This document shows positions 1-8,811 of a DNA stretch of 52,167 bases, one piece after another. A model generated the notes under the pieces. It did not search any database and was not told the origin of the DNA. It was given only the letters and a program-made list of their open reading frames with translations. The position numbers were made by a program, and so were the translations under genes. Position 1 is the first letter of the stretch, and each line of letters starts with the position of its first letter. Source of the stretch: Mesobacillus campisalis (GTDB lineage Bacteria > Bacillota > Bacilli > Bacillales > Cytobacillaceae); NCBI RefSeq assembly GCF_000986785.1, contig NZ_LAYY01000031.1, positions 1 to 52,167 of the forward strand, in the 5' to 3' direction.

Positions 1-5
1 AAAAT

Positions 6-376
6 GTCACTGACAGAAGCTCTCAGTGCCCAAAAATCCGGTCCAGCCGGAAAAAGGTCACTGAAGGGAGCTCTCAGTGCCCAAAAAACCGGTCCAGCCG
101 GAAAAAAGGTAACTGACAGGTGCTCTCAGTGCCCAAAAATCCGGTCAAGCTGGAAAAAAGGTCACTGAAGGGAGCTCTCAGTGTCCAAAAAACCGGTCAA
201 GCCGGAAAAAATGTCACTGACAGAAGCTCTCAGTGCCCAAAAAACCGGTCAAGCTGGAAAAAAGGTAACTGACAGGTGCTCTCAGTGCCCAAAAATCCAG
301 TCCAGCTGGAAAAAAGGTAACTGACGGGAGCTCTCAGTGTCCAAAAAACCGGTCAAGCTGGAAAAAAGGTCACTGA
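6..376. repeat. 52-bp tandem repeat array 1 (about 7 units)
   Basis: Units begin with GTCACTGA or GTAACTGA at 6, 57, 109, 161, 213, 265, 317 and a truncated one at 369, so the spacing is 52 bp (51 once). Each unit has a dyad (CACTGA, about 9 nt, TCAGTG), then CCC and an A-run, then a second small dyad (CCGG-TCAAG-CCGG or CCAGTCCAGCTGG), then another A-run. Units vary mostly in the loop of the first dyad and in the second dyad. No ORF with a ribosome site is visible in it. The array ends about 100 bp before ecsC; its left edge may extend beyond the window. It belongs with the arrays at 15588 and 25155. Confidence 0.93.
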
Positions 377-479
377 CTTGACAGTCGCCCTCGGCGGAGC
401 CGTGCGAAATTCCATTGAAATTGTCCCTTCCGGAATCTGGCCCGGGATGGCGCGTATAGTTAGAAGAAGGGGTGATTCA

Positions 480-1205
480 ATGAACGAGTATGAGCTGAAG
501 GTGTATGATGAGCTCATGGAGTGGCAGCGTAAAATGCGAAAAAAATCGGGTCTGCTTACAAGGGCGTCAAAAAAAGTGCAAACGAGGATCAATGGCATGA
601 TTCCCGAGAAAGTGCATTCGCTTATGACCGAAAGCATTAAGAATATGGTGAAAGCCACGCTTACGGGTTCAGGGCTGACAACTAAGAAGCAGCAGGGAAC
701 AGGCTTAGGGCTGAAGGAGAAGGACCAATTATTCCGAAAAAAGCTTGAGACTTACCGCAAAACTGCTGCCATAGAGGGAGCCGGCACCGGGGCAGGGGGG
801 ATACTCCTTGGGTTTGCCGATTTCCCTTTACTGTTGTCGATAAAAATGAAATTTTTATTTGAGGCAGCATCCATCTATGGTTTTGATACGTCGAAGTATG
901 AAGAAAGGCTGTTTTTGCTATATGTTTTCCAGCTTGCGTTTTCTGGAGAAGAGACACGAAGGGAGACTTACGACCTTATCCGTGAATGGGAAGCTTGTAA
1001 AAACAGTCTTCTGGAGATGGACTGGAAAGAATTTCAGCAGGAATACAGGGATTATATCGATTTGGTTAAAATGGCCCAAATGCTGCCAGGCATTGGCGCG
1101 GTGGTAGGAGCGTACGCGAATTATAACCTCCTGGATCAGCTGGGTGAAACCGCCATGAATGCCTGCAGGCTGAGAATCCTTAAAACGCCCCCGGCTGCTC
1201 AGTAG
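480..1205 (+). CDS. ecsC: EcsC family protein
   Basis: The 241-residue product is close in length to B. subtilis EcsC (about 236 aa) and sits next to yhaA as ecsC does there. EcsC is the third product of the ecsABC locus; EcsAB form an ABC transporter affecting secretion and intramembrane proteolysis, while the role of EcsC itself is poorly defined. The ATG at 480 is preceded by AAGGGGTGATT at good spacing; the reading frame is open further upstream into the repeat array but has no ribosome site there. The middle contains a Gly/Ala-rich stretch (GAGTGAGGILLGFADFPLLL, about residues 103-122) and the C-terminal part a second hydrophobic patch (MLPGIGAVVGAYANY). The stop codon lies inside the terminator stem. 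ecsA and ecsB would be expected to the left, outside the window. Confidence 0.88.
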   Translation: MNEYELKVYDELMEWQRKMRKKSGLLTRASKKVQTRINGMIPEKVHSLMTESIKNMVKATLTGSGLTTKKQQGTGLGLKEKDQLFRKKLETYRKTAAIEGAGTGAGGILLGFADFPLLLSIKMKFLFEAASIYGFDTSKYEERLFLLYVFQLAFSGEETRRETYDLIREWEACKNSLLEMDWKEFQQEYRDYIDLVKMAQMLPGIGAVVGAYANYNLLDQLGETAMNACRLRILKTPPAAQ

Positions 1206-1222
1206 CCGGAGGCGTTTTTTTA
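1182..1222 (+). terminator. Intrinsic terminator after ecsC
   Basis: AACGCC-C-CCGGCT pairs with AGCCGG-A-GGCGTT around a short loop, followed by seven T residues. It overlaps the ecsC stop codon. Because ecsC and yhaA converge here, it may also act on the leftward transcript, although that strand has only a short T-run. Confidence 0.9.
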
Positions 1223-1230
1223 TTTAGACC

Positions 1231-2442
1231 TTATGCGAGATTTCCCTGAAACTCGGCCTCTGAGGCGTCCCGGTTTTGATAACGGATTGCGGCTGTGCCA
1301 AGTGCTTTGGCGGCTATTAGCATGGCTTTCTCGTCAAAATCAAATTTAGGGTGATGGTGCGGGTAGGCTGCTTCTGTCCCATTGGGATTGGCACCGGTAA
1401 AGAAGAAGCTTCCTTTTACGTGCTGTAAATAATAAGCGAAGTCTTCGCCTCCCATTTGAAGTTCGCTTTCTTCTATCTTAGTGACCTGGGGCACCTGGGA
1501 AACAGATTCGATCAGGAATTCCGTTTCCGGACCATGGTTCACAACAGCCGGATATCCGCGGAAAAAGGTATAATCATAAGTGCAGTCATTTGCCAGGCAT
1601 GTACCTTGAATGACCTTTTCAAGCTGATCCTCTATAAAACTCCGTGCTTCCTCGCTAAAGGTCCGGACTGTCCCGATAAGCTTTGCTTTATCGGCAATGA
1701 CATTGAATGCGTTCTCGGCCATGAAGGAACCGACTGAAAGGACGGCAGGTTCAGTTGGATTAACTCTCCGGCTGACGATTTGCTGCAGGTTTATAACAAG
1801 CTGGGAAGCCGTGACAATCGCATCATTGGTTTTATGAGGCTGGGCACCATGCCCGCCTTTTCCCTGAATGGTGATTTCAAACCTGTCGGCCGCTGCCATG
1901 ATCGGACCGATTCGATACTGGACTGTGCCCGTAGGCTCGCTGGCCCAAAGATGTGTCCCGAAAATCACATCGACTCCCTCGAGACAGCCATCCTCAATCA
2001 TGGCGATTGCCCCTCCTGGAGCATATTCTTCTGCATGCTGATGAATCATAACGTATGTACCTGCCAGGCTTCCCTTCATTTCATTCAGCGCCTTTGCGAG
2101 CACCAGCAGGGTGGCGGTATGGCCATCATGCCCGCAGGCGTGCATGATACCGGGCACCTGTGATTTGTATGGAACGTTTTTTTCGTCCTGGATTGGAAGG
2201 GCATCAAAATCGGCTCTTAAGGCTACGGTCTTACCAGGTTTTCCTCCATGGATTTTAGCGACCACCCCGTTTCCGCCGACATTCCCCCTTACCTCAATTC
2301 CCAGTTTCTCATAGTAGGATTTGATATAGGCGGCAGTATTGACTTCCTGGAAGGATAATTCGGGATGCTGATGCAGATACCTGCGGATATCGACCATTTC
2401 TTCATATAAGTTGTCCAGTTTTCCAAATAAACTTTCTTTCAA
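1231..2442 (-). CDS. yhaA: M20 family amidohydrolase (N-acyl-amino acid hydrolase, YhaA-like)
   Basis: The 403-residue product is a zinc-dependent M20D peptidase/amidohydrolase. The family hydrolyses N-acyl or N-acetyl amino acids in the cytosol; the substrate here is not determined. Visible family motifs are HQHPELSFQE near the N-terminus, the metal-binding MHACGHDGHT at about residues 100-109, HAEEYAPGGA at about 136-145, the histidine of IFGTHLWA, and a C-terminal HHHPKFDFDE. The start is TTG, preceded by AAAGGAG at normal spacing. The gene converges with ecsC, as yhaA does in B. subtilis, and is followed upstream by yhfA on the same strand but separated from it by a terminator. Confidence 0.88.
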   Translation of the reverse strand: MKESLFGKLDNLYEEMVDIRRYLHQHPELSFQEVNTAAYIKSYYEKLGIEVRGNVGGNGVVAKIHGGKPGKTVALRADFDALPIQDEKNVPYKSQVPGIMHACGHDGHTATLLVLAKALNEMKGSLAGTYVMIHQHAEEYAPGGAIAMIEDGCLEGVDVIFGTHLWASEPTGTVQYRIGPIMAAADRFEITIQGKGGHGAQPHKTNDAIVTASQLVINLQQIVSRRVNPTEPAVLSVGSFMAENAFNVIADKAKLIGTVRTFSEEARSFIEDQLEKVIQGTCLANDCTYDYTFFRGYPAVVNHGPETEFLIESVSQVPQVTKIEESELQMGGEDFAYYLQHVKGSFFFTGANPNGTEAAYPHHHPKFDFDEKAMLIAAKALGTAAIRYQNRDASEAEFQGNLA

Positions 2443-2553
2443 ATTGGAGCACTCCTTTCAAGGGGGCAAAACTATTTAGACAATTATAACATTTCCGTCC
2501 GATATGCAGGTAAAGAATTGCTGCTTACCTCAGTATCAAGCAGGAAATACAAG

Positions 2554-2584
2554 ACAAAAAAAGCCTGGTGAGAAAACCAGGCTT
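2554..2584 (-). terminator. Intrinsic terminator of yhfA
   Basis: On the minus strand AAGCCTGG-TTTTCTCA-CCAGGCTT is followed by a T-run. It lies 30 bp past the yhfA stop codon and before yhaA, so the two leftward genes are probably separate transcription units. Confidence 0.9.
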
Positions 2585-2613
2585 GCTAAAGTTTTAAAAT
2601 CGGCCAGACCACT

Positions 2614-4011
2614 TTAAATCAGGAACATGGCGACTATGGTTGTTACACCCAGCCCGACGGCGACTGGCAGCAGATTGCGCCTTGCCAGTTCGAAAGGGTC
2701 GACATTACAGATGGCGGCAGCGGGAATAAGAGCCCATGGTACCAGAGTGCCTCCTCCCACCCAAATGGCAGCAATTTGACCTAATGCCGTCAGTGTAGCT
2801 GCTCCCGCTCCGATGGCACTGGCAAAAATGCCGGCTACCGAACCGGCAAGGGAGATGCCGGAGAAACCGGAACCATCCAGTCCGGTTATCGCGCCTACCG
2901 CTGTCAAGGTTACAGCTCCTACTTCTTTGCTTAACGGCACGACAGATGCCAGAGCGATTCCAAGGTCATTGACAATGCCGTTTGAGCTTTCAGGCAGGAA
3001 ATTGCCGATGATTTTTGTGAAGCCCGAGTCCCCAAGGTAAAAGAAAGCTGCAATGGGAATCACAGGACCGAACACCTTAAAGCCAAACTGAAAACCTTCG
3101 ATTAAGTAACTTGTTGTTTCCTCAAGTCCCTTCCCTTTATGCGAGGCCAGGGCAATGACGAGGAGGATGAAAATGGCCGTGCCTCCTACCAAAGCGGTGG
3201 CATCCCCGCCTGTTAAATTGAGGGTGAACATTGCTGCAACATTGGAGGCAAATAAAACCGGAATCAGTAAGGCAAATGCTCTCTTCTGCTTTAATGTCAG
3301 CAAATAGCCATGTGTCCCAGTGCCCTCCAGGCTCTTGCTTTCCAAAGCATTTCCGGAGACCAGCCTTCCATTTTTCATATCCCTTTTTAAAAAGTAAAAG
3401 GCAGTGACAGTTGTGACAATTCCCATGACAATTATGAGTGGAATGCTGGCTTGAACGACCTCTCCAACAGGAAGGCCCGCTGCATCTGCAGTCAGTTTAG
3501 GTGCGGCCTGGATGACGAAGTCTCCTGAAAGCGCAATTCCATGTCCAAAAAGGTTCATCGCCATGGCTACTCCAAGAGCAGGGAGGCCAACCCGGAGCGC
3601 AACTGGCAGCAAGACCGCACCCATAAGGGCAACAGCAGGAGACGGCCAGAAAAACCATGAAATGACCATCATAAGCAGACCGATAACCCAGTAGGCAAGG
3701 GCGGGAGTGCGAATCAGTTTTGCGAAAGGAGAAATCATGACATCATTAATGCCTGAGACAGTGAGGGTTTTGCTCATGGCGACAATGATTGATATGATCA
3801 GAATGGTAGGGAGGAGTTCGGTAATCGCGAAAATGAAGCTATTGAATACGGAACTAATGGAGGAGCTCAAGGAGCCTTTAGCCACAATCGCGATCAGAAA
3901 AATGCCAACAATCGAGACGATTGAAGTGTCTCTTCTCATAATCATGAATCCTATAATCAGGAAAATGAAACAAACATAAATCCAATGAAGAGCAGTTAAC
4001 TCTACGGCCAT
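2614..4011 (-). CDS. yhfA: Multi-pass membrane permease, YhfA-like
   Basis: The 465-residue product is hydrophobic throughout, with about 11-12 predicted membrane spans, beginning with IYVCFIFLIIGFMIM near residue 11. The sequence has the look of ion-transporter-superfamily carriers (GntP/CitMHS-like), with Gly/Ala/Pro-rich reentrant-like segments such as FFWPSPAVALMGAVLLPVAL and GAITGLDGSGFSGISLAGS. Length and position match B. subtilis YhfA, whose substrate is not established, so none is proposed here. The ATG at 4011 is preceded by AAGGAAGG. The gene is flanked by terminators on both sides and appears to be monocistronic. Confidence 0.75.
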   Translation of the reverse strand: MAVELTALHWIYVCFIFLIIGFMIMRRDTSIVSIVGIFLIAIVAKGSLSSSISSVFNSFIFAITELLPTILIISIIVAMSKTLTVSGINDVMISPFAKLIRTPALAYWVIGLLMMVISWFFWPSPAVALMGAVLLPVALRVGLPALGVAMAMNLFGHGIALSGDFVIQAAPKLTADAAGLPVGEVVQASIPLIIVMGIVTTVTAFYFLKRDMKNGRLVSGNALESKSLEGTGTHGYLLTLKQKRAFALLIPVLFASNVAAMFTLNLTGGDATALVGGTAIFILLVIALASHKGKGLEETTSYLIEGFQFGFKVFGPVIPIAAFFYLGDSGFTKIIGNFLPESSNGIVNDLGIALASVVPLSKEVGAVTLTAVGAITGLDGSGFSGISLAGSVAGIFASAIGAGAATLTALGQIAAIWVGGGTLVPWALIPAAAICNVDPFELARRNLLPVAVGLGVTTIVAMFLI

Positions 4012-4141
4012 GGTATCCTTCCTTTTTTTCGTAATTCCGACATTAGGCGGATGGCCTGAATGAAGGTATTACAGAATATGTACGCTTTTGAAAGTGGGTT
4101 CCATAGCAGGAGAATTAAAGTCCAGAACCGGAAAAATGAAT

Positions 4142-4172
4142 AAAGGAGGACCTGCACGGCCTCTCCTTTGAA
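4142..4172 (-). terminator. Probable terminator of hmoB
   Basis: On the minus strand AAAGGAG and CTCCTTT form a stem with an inner GGCC/GGTCC pairing possibility, followed by ATTCATTTTT. It lies just after the hmoB stop. The T-tract is interrupted, so the call is moderate. Confidence 0.55.
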
Positions 4173-4175
4173 TAC

Positions 4176-4682
4176 CTATTCTTCTTCGGCTATACTATAC
4201 GTGGTGATATAGGAGGCACCTGAAAAAATGGTCTGAGGGTGTGCCCCTGAGTTCCCGCCAGGCTTTTGATGGGCATTTTGGAAGGAATCCGATTCTTTCC
4301 ACCGTTCAAATGCCATCCTGTTTTCCCACGCCGTCAATATTACATAAGTGTTGGAAGAAAGGGGACGAAGGACTTTAAGGGCAGCAAAGCCAGGCTGGTT
4401 TTCAATTTTTCCCTGGCGATTTTTAAACCGGTACTCAAACACCGGTCTGCCTTCGTCCGTAACGGGAATATTGTTCATCACAATGAACTCCGCCTTGCTA
4501 AAGCTTCCAGCCGAATCAAGCACTTCGTATTTTCTTGGACTGCTGAAAACGGTATTTCCTTCTGTTTCATGTAGAAGCACAGATGACTCATCATCACCCA
4601 TCAGCAGCATTTTTTCGCTTGGATGTTTATCACGGAGCTTTCTTAAAAATTCACTGGTTCCGGAAGTTAAATAGATTTTCAA
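4176..4682 (-). CDS. hmoB: Heme-degrading monooxygenase HmoB
   Basis: The 168-residue product resembles B. subtilis HmoB (formerly YhgC), an IsdG-like enzyme that opens the heme ring and releases iron in the cytosol. The C-terminal antibiotic-biosynthesis-monooxygenase (ABM) fold carries the expected pattern: NNIPVTDEGRP, FKNRQGKIENQPGF, VLRPLSSNTYVILTAWE and a downstream ...FQNAH, giving the Asn/Trp/His positions typical of the family. The frame is open to a GTG at 4691, but the TTG at 4682 lies about 8 nt after AGAGGTGATT and gives an N-terminus (MKIYLTSGT) like that of B. subtilis HmoB, so it was chosen. The gene is divergent from hemE, placing heme breakdown opposite heme synthesis. Confidence 0.88.
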   Translation of the reverse strand: MKIYLTSGTSEFLRKLRDKHPSEKMLLMGDDESSVLLHETEGNTVFSSPRKYEVLDSAGSFSKAEFIVMNNIPVTDEGRPVFEYRFKNRQGKIENQPGFAALKVLRPLSSNTYVILTAWENRMAFERWKESDSFQNAHQKPGGNSGAHPQTIFSGASYITTYSIAEEE

Positions 4683-4768
4683 ACTAATCACCTCTGGGTA
4701 AAAATTTTAAGTCTATTATAACTCTTCCCTTCAGGCGGTGCCCATAAAAGGCCTTCACCCGGAAAAAC

Positions 4769-4782
4769 GTCATTTTTATGAC
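4769..4782. promoter_or_regulatory. Palindrome between hmoB and hemE (possible operator)
   Basis: GTCAT-TTTT-ATGAC is a perfect 5-bp dyad with a 4-nt centre, located between the divergent hmoB and hemE starts. Such a site could bind a regulator of heme or metal genes, but it does not match a regulator consensus that can be named with confidence. Confidence 0.3.
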
Positions 4783-4908
4783 ATTTGCTCCTTCCTGCTA
4801 GGAATAGGACCGTTAAAAAGGATATAGTGTAAATAGCATAATGAAGCATGTTATCAATTTTAAAAATAACAGATTATAGAGATATAGTTGAAAGGTGGAT
4901 CACCTCGG

Positions 4909-5955
4909 ATGAGCAGAATAATGAATGATACGTTTTTAAAAGCAGCAAGAGGGGAAAGGACGGACCATGTTCCTGTTTGGTATATGCGGCAGGCAGGCCG
5001 TTCGCAGCCGGAATACCGGGCCATTAAAGAAAAGTATTCCTTATTTGAAATTACGCATCAGCCTGAGCTTTGTGCTTATGTAACCAGATTGCCTGTTGAA
5101 CAGTACAATGTTGATGCTGCCATCCTTTACAAGGATATCATGACACCGCTTCCGGCCATTGGGGTCGACGTGGAGATAAAGAGCGGAATCGGCCCGGTGA
5201 TATCGAATCCAATCGTTTCGCTTGCCGATGTGGAAAAGCTGGGGGAACTTAATCCGGAGCAAGATGTTCCGTATGTGCTTGATACCATTAAAATTCTCAC
5301 AGAGGAACAGCTTTCCGTACCCCTGATCGGATTCTCCGGCGCACCGTTTACGCTTGCCAGCTATATGATTGAAGGCGGCCCATCGAAGAATTACAATAAA
5401 ACGAAAGCTTTCATGTATTCGGAGCCGAAAGCATGGTTTGCGTTGATGGACAAGCTTGCTGAAGTGATTGTTACATATGTAAAGGCACAGATTAAGGCCG
5501 GAGCACGGGCCATCCAGATTTTTGATTCATGGGTCGGTGCCTTGAATGTTCAGGATTACCGTTATTATATCAAGCCAGTTATGCATCGGATCTTCACACA
5601 GCTTAAGGAAGAAAATGTTCCCCTTATTATGTTTGGAGTCGGAGCAAGCCACCTGGCAAGGGAGTGGCATGATCTTCCTATCGATGTCGTCGGCCTGGAC
5701 TGGCGCCTGCCAATTAGTGAAGCCCGGGAAATGGGCATCCATAAAACCGTGCAGGGCAACCTTGATCCGGCAATCTTGCTGTCTCCTTGGGAAGTGATTG
5801 AAGAAAGGGCGAAAGCCATCCTGGACCAGGGAATGGCACAGCCCGGATATATCTTCAATCTTGGACATGGTGTATTTCCTTCCGTCAATCCGGAAACGCT
5901 GAAAAGGCTGACAAGCTTCATCCATGAGTATTCCGCTTCCAAACTGGGCCGTTAA
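4909..5955 (+). CDS. hemE: Uroporphyrinogen III decarboxylase
   Basis: HemE decarboxylates the four acetate side chains of uroporphyrinogen III to give coproporphyrinogen III, the substrate of the two enzymes encoded next. The 348-residue product has both family signatures: [10 protein letters not shown] at residues 22-31 and [16 protein letters not shown] about 115 residues later, and ends with the conserved FNLGHGVFP. The ATG at 4909 ([10 protein letters not shown]) is preceded by AAAGGTGG; a TTG at 4888 in the same frame lacks a ribosome site, and an in-frame ATG at 4921 is an alternative. This is the first gene of hemE-hemH-hemY. Confidence 0.97.
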   Translation: MSRIMNDTFLKAARGERTDHVPVWYMRQAGRSQPEYRAIKEKYSLFEITHQPELCAYVTRLPVEQYNVDAAILYKDIMTPLPAIGVDVEIKSGIGPVISNPIVSLADVEKLGELNPEQDVPYVLDTIKILTEEQLSVPLIGFSGAPFTLASYMIEGGPSKNYNKTKAFMYSEPKAWFALMDKLAEVIVTYVKAQIKAGARAIQIFDSWVGALNVQDYRYYIKPVMHRIFTQLKEENVPLIMFGVGASHLAREWHDLPIDVVGLDWRLPISEAREMGIHKTVQGNLDPAILLSPWEVIEERAKAILDQGMAQPGYIFNLGHGVFPSVNPETLKRLTSFIHEYSASKLGR

Positions 5956-6014
5956 TTTGGCACATCGGCAAAATAGAATGTGAATCAGGCTTAGCGCCAG
6001 GCTTCGGCGATAGT

Positions 6015-6058
6015 AGACAATGCACCGGGGAAAGGTTTCTCCCCCGGTGTTTGTGTCT
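6015..6058 (+). other. Strong hairpin between hemE and hemH
   Basis: CACCGGGG at 6023-6030 pairs perfectly with CCCCGGTG at 6042-6049 around an 11-nt loop, and AGACA/TGTCT extends the stem outward. The sequence after it is T-rich but not an uninterrupted T-tract. It sits in the 166-bp gap between hemE and hemH and could be a partial terminator or an RNA-stability element setting the ratio of HemE to HemH/HemY. Confidence 0.6.
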
Positions 6059-6121
6059 GTTACCGTCCCGATCGAGGTGCTCATGCTTTTCAGTATTGAG
6101 ACTGTAAAAAGAGGTGCAATA

Positions 6122-7051
6122 ATGGCAAAGAAAAAAATGGGTTTGCTTGTAATGGCATACGGCACTCCATATAAAGAAGAAGATATTGAAAGATACTATA
6201 CTCATATCCGCCATGGCCGAAAGCCAACCGACGAGATGCTGGAAGACCTGAAACAGCGCTATGAAGCAATTGGCGGTATTTCCCCGCTTGCTAAAATCAC
6301 CCGGGAGCAGGCGGAGGGGCTGGCTGGCTACCTGAATGAAATCCAGGGTGAATATGAATTTAAAATGTATTTGGGCCTAAAGCATATCGAACCATTTGTC
6401 GAGGATGCGGTTAAGCAAATGCATGAAGACGGAATTCAACAGGCAGTCAGCATTGTTCTCGCGCCGCATTTTTCCACTTTCAGTGTGAAATCCTATAATG
6501 GCCGTGCCAAAGCGGAAGCGGAAAAGCTTGGAGGACCGGAGATTATCTGCGTTGAAAGCTGGTATGATGAGCCTAAATTCATTCAATATTGGTCAGAGCG
6601 TGTAAAAGAAACATATGATTCCATGCCTGTGGATGAAAGGGAAAATTCTGTTCTGATTGTATCGGCTCACAGCCTTCCAGAGAAGATTCTCCAGTCCGGC
6701 GATCCATATCCGCAACAGCTGCAGGAGACGGCGGAACTTATTGCCGAAGGTGCCGGGGTCAAAGACTTTGCTGTAGGCTGGCAAAGTGCCGGAAACACAC
6801 CGGAACCATGGCTGTGCCCGGATGTACAGGACCTTACAAGAGACCTTTTCAATGAGCATGGGTATAAAGCATTTGTATACGTCCCTGCTGGCTTCGTAGC
6901 AGATCATCTTGAAGTTCTTTACGACAATGATTATGAATGCAAAGTAGTCACCGATGAGGTAGGCGCAGCCTATTACCGGCCGGAAATGCCAAATGCCCAG
7001 AAGGAATTCATTGATGCACTTGCAGCCATAATCCTGAAAAAATTGGCTTAA
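6122..7051 (+). CDS. hemH: Coproporphyrin III ferrochelatase (CpfC/HemH)
   Basis: In Firmicutes this enzyme inserts Fe2+ into coproporphyrin III, the penultimate stage of the coproporphyrin-dependent heme route. The 309-residue product is the normal length for the monofunctional Gram-positive enzyme. It shows the start [12 protein letters not shown], the [10 protein letters not shown] segment with the metal-handling histidine, [13 protein letters not shown], and [17 protein letters not shown] containing the conserved acidic residue. The ATG at 6122 is preceded by AGAGGTGCAATA; the frame continues open upstream through the hairpin but without a start context. hemY follows after 35 bp. Confidence 0.96.
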   Translation: MAKKKMGLLVMAYGTPYKEEDIERYYTHIRHGRKPTDEMLEDLKQRYEAIGGISPLAKITREQAEGLAGYLNEIQGEYEFKMYLGLKHIEPFVEDAVKQMHEDGIQQAVSIVLAPHFSTFSVKSYNGRAKAEAEKLGGPEIICVESWYDEPKFIQYWSERVKETYDSMPVDERENSVLIVSAHSLPEKILQSGDPYPQQLQETAELIAEGAGVKDFAVGWQSAGNTPEPWLCPDVQDLTRDLFNEHGYKAFVYVPAGFVADHLEVLYDNDYECKVVTDEVGAAYYRPEMPNAQKEFIDALAAIILKKLA

Positions 7052-7086
7052 AGAGGACTATTACAGAAGAAAAGTAGGCGATAACC

Positions 7087-8508
7087 TTGGCAGTAGACAA
7101 GAAAAAGGTTGTCATAGCTGGTGGGGGAATCACTGGGTTGACAGCCGCATATTATCTGCAAAAATACGCCCGTGAGCATCAGCTGCCTTTGGAAGTAAAA
7201 TTGGTGGAAGCATCAAGCCGGGTTGGCGGGAAGATGCAAACTGTAACAAAGGATGGCTTCACTATTGAACGGGGCCCCGACTCCTTCTTGGAACGAAAGC
7301 AAAGCGCTGCCAGGCTTGCAAGGGAAGTGGGACTCGGGGACAAGCTTGTCAACAATTCGGCAGGCAAGTCCTATGTCCTGGTCAGGGAACAGCTGCATCC
7401 CATGCCAGGGGGCTCCGTGATGGGAATTCCGACCGAAATCGGCCCGTTTGTCACAACTGGGTTATTCTCATGGCCTGGAAAAGTCAGGGCAGCGGCCGAC
7501 TTTTTTCTGCCGCCTTCCGAGGCACAGGCAGACCAGCCATTGGGGACTTTCTTCCGCCGCAGGCTTGGAGATGAAGTAGTTGAAAATCTGGTTGAACCTT
7601 TATTATCGGGTATCTATGCAGGCGATATCGACCAAATGAGCCTGATGGCAACCTTTCCGCAGTTTTACCAAGTGGAACAGAAATATGGCAGCCTGGTGCG
7701 TGGGATGAGAAAAACTGCCCCTAAGGCAAAGAAGCCTTCTGAACCGGTATCTGCTAAGAAAAAAGGGATCTTCCTTACAGTTTCGACTGGATTGGAGTCT
7801 TTTGCTGACGCAATAGAGGCCCAGCTTGAACCAGGGTCTGTCCTTAAAAGCACAAGGGTGGACAAGGTAATGAAGGAAGGCGGAAGCTATTCCCTGCGTC
7901 TCAGCAACGGAGAGCAATGGAATGCAGATTGCGTTTTGGTGACTGCACCCCATGAGGCGGCTTTGCACATGTTTTCGGAGTACGAGTCCCTCTTTGACGG
8001 ATTCAAGAATATGCCGTCCACCTCGGTTGCAACGGTATCGCTGGCGTTCCCGGCGGAAGCAATCAAACAGGATATCGATGGTACGGGATTTGTCGTCTCA
8101 CGCAACAGTGACCATCGAATAACCGCTTGTACCTGGACACATAAAAAATGGCCTCATTCCACTCCAGAGGGAAAGGTCCTGCTCCGCTGTTATGTGGGCA
8201 GACCTGGGGATGAAGGAATTGTTGAACAGACAGATGCGGATCTTGTGAAAATTGTTCTTGAGGATTTGAACAAGACGATGAATATAATGGCTGAGCCAGA
8301 GTTTTCTGTAATCAGCCGCTGGAAAGAAGCTATGCCGCAATATCTGGTGGGGCATAAACAAAGGGTCGAAGAGTTGAATTCAGGGCTGCGAACGCAGCTT
8401 CCGGGAGTATATGTCGCTGGCAGTTCCTATGAAGGCCTGGGCATTCCCGACTGTATCGACCAAGGGGAAAACGCTGTACAACAGGTATTGGATTTTTTAA
8501 AACGATAG
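7087..8508 (+). CDS. hemY: Coproporphyrinogen III oxidase (CgoX/HemY), FAD-dependent
   Basis: HemY of Gram-positive bacteria oxidises coproporphyrinogen III to coproporphyrin III using FAD and oxygen, supplying HemH. The 473-residue protein (B. subtilis HemY is about 470) opens with the dinucleotide-binding motif IAGGGITGLTAAYYL at about residues 10-24 and the partner glutamate in VEASSRVGGKM, and ends with the C-terminal FAD contact YVAGSSYEGLGIPDC. Translation starts at TTG (MAVDKKKVV); the ribosome site is weak. It is the last gene of the hem operon and is followed by a terminator. Confidence 0.95.
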   Translation: MAVDKKKVVIAGGGITGLTAAYYLQKYAREHQLPLEVKLVEASSRVGGKMQTVTKDGFTIERGPDSFLERKQSAARLAREVGLGDKLVNNSAGKSYVLVREQLHPMPGGSVMGIPTEIGPFVTTGLFSWPGKVRAAADFFLPPSEAQADQPLGTFFRRRLGDEVVENLVEPLLSGIYAGDIDQMSLMATFPQFYQVEQKYGSLVRGMRKTAPKAKKPSEPVSAKKKGIFLTVSTGLESFADAIEAQLEPGSVLKSTRVDKVMKEGGSYSLRLSNGEQWNADCVLVTAPHEAALHMFSEYESLFDGFKNMPSTSVATVSLAFPAEAIKQDIDGTGFVVSRNSDHRITACTWTHKKWPHSTPEGKVLLRCYVGRPGDEGIVEQTDADLVKIVLEDLNKTMNIMAEPEFSVISRWKEAMPQYLVGHKQRVEELNSGLRTQLPGVYVAGSSYEGLGIPDCIDQGENAVQQVLDFLKR

Positions 8509-8524
8509 CATTCAGATAAAAAAG

Positions 8525-8553
8525 AAGCCAGCTGCGAATGCAGCTGGCTTTTC
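8525..8553 (+). terminator. Intrinsic terminator after hemY
   Basis: AAGCCAGCTGC-GAAT-GCAGCTGGCTT is a perfect 11-bp stem with a tetraloop followed by TT and a short pyrimidine tail. It ends the hemEHY operon. Confidence 0.9.
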
Positions 8554-8623
8554 CATGGGCACTATTTAAAGGAATGTGACACAAGTGTGAAATTTCAGAT
8601 AATAGCGGACGAAGAGTTATAGT

Positions 8624-8758
8624 TTAATATTTTCCGGGATCCATGCAGTTGTCGCATTTGCTACCGTAGCATTCGTGCTGCTCGCTCATTTTCTCGCCGC
8701 ATTCTGTGCATTGCTTTGCTGGAAGATTCCGAAAAAATTCAACGACATTTTCAAGCAT
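8624..8758 (-). CDS. yhfH: YhfH-like small zinc-ribbon protein
   Basis: A 44-residue protein begins MLENVVEFFRNLPAKQ and contains two cysteine pairs: CTEC at residues 17-20, and C30 together with CDNC at 35-38, the pattern of a small zinc ribbon. The ATG at 8758 is preceded by TTTGGAGG at 8-nt spacing. B. subtilis encodes the similar YhfH at the same place, next to yhfI; its function is not known. A recognisable promoter lies upstream. It is divergent from yhfI. The opposite-strand frame over this region (8675-8872) has no ribosome site and is a shadow. Confidence 0.85.
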   Translation of the reverse strand: MLENVVEFFRNLPAKQCTECGEKMSEQHECYGSKCDNCMDPGKY

Positions 8759-8811
8759 GTTAAAGACCTCCAAATTTTGTATTGTTTTGGTACAGTTATT
8801 AAGTTGTTTTT

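Noticed and set aside
378-479. N-terminal extension of ecsC into the repeat array
   Set aside because: The frame is open from 378, but the ribosome site AAGGGGTGATT directly precedes the ATG at 480 and the length from there fits the family.
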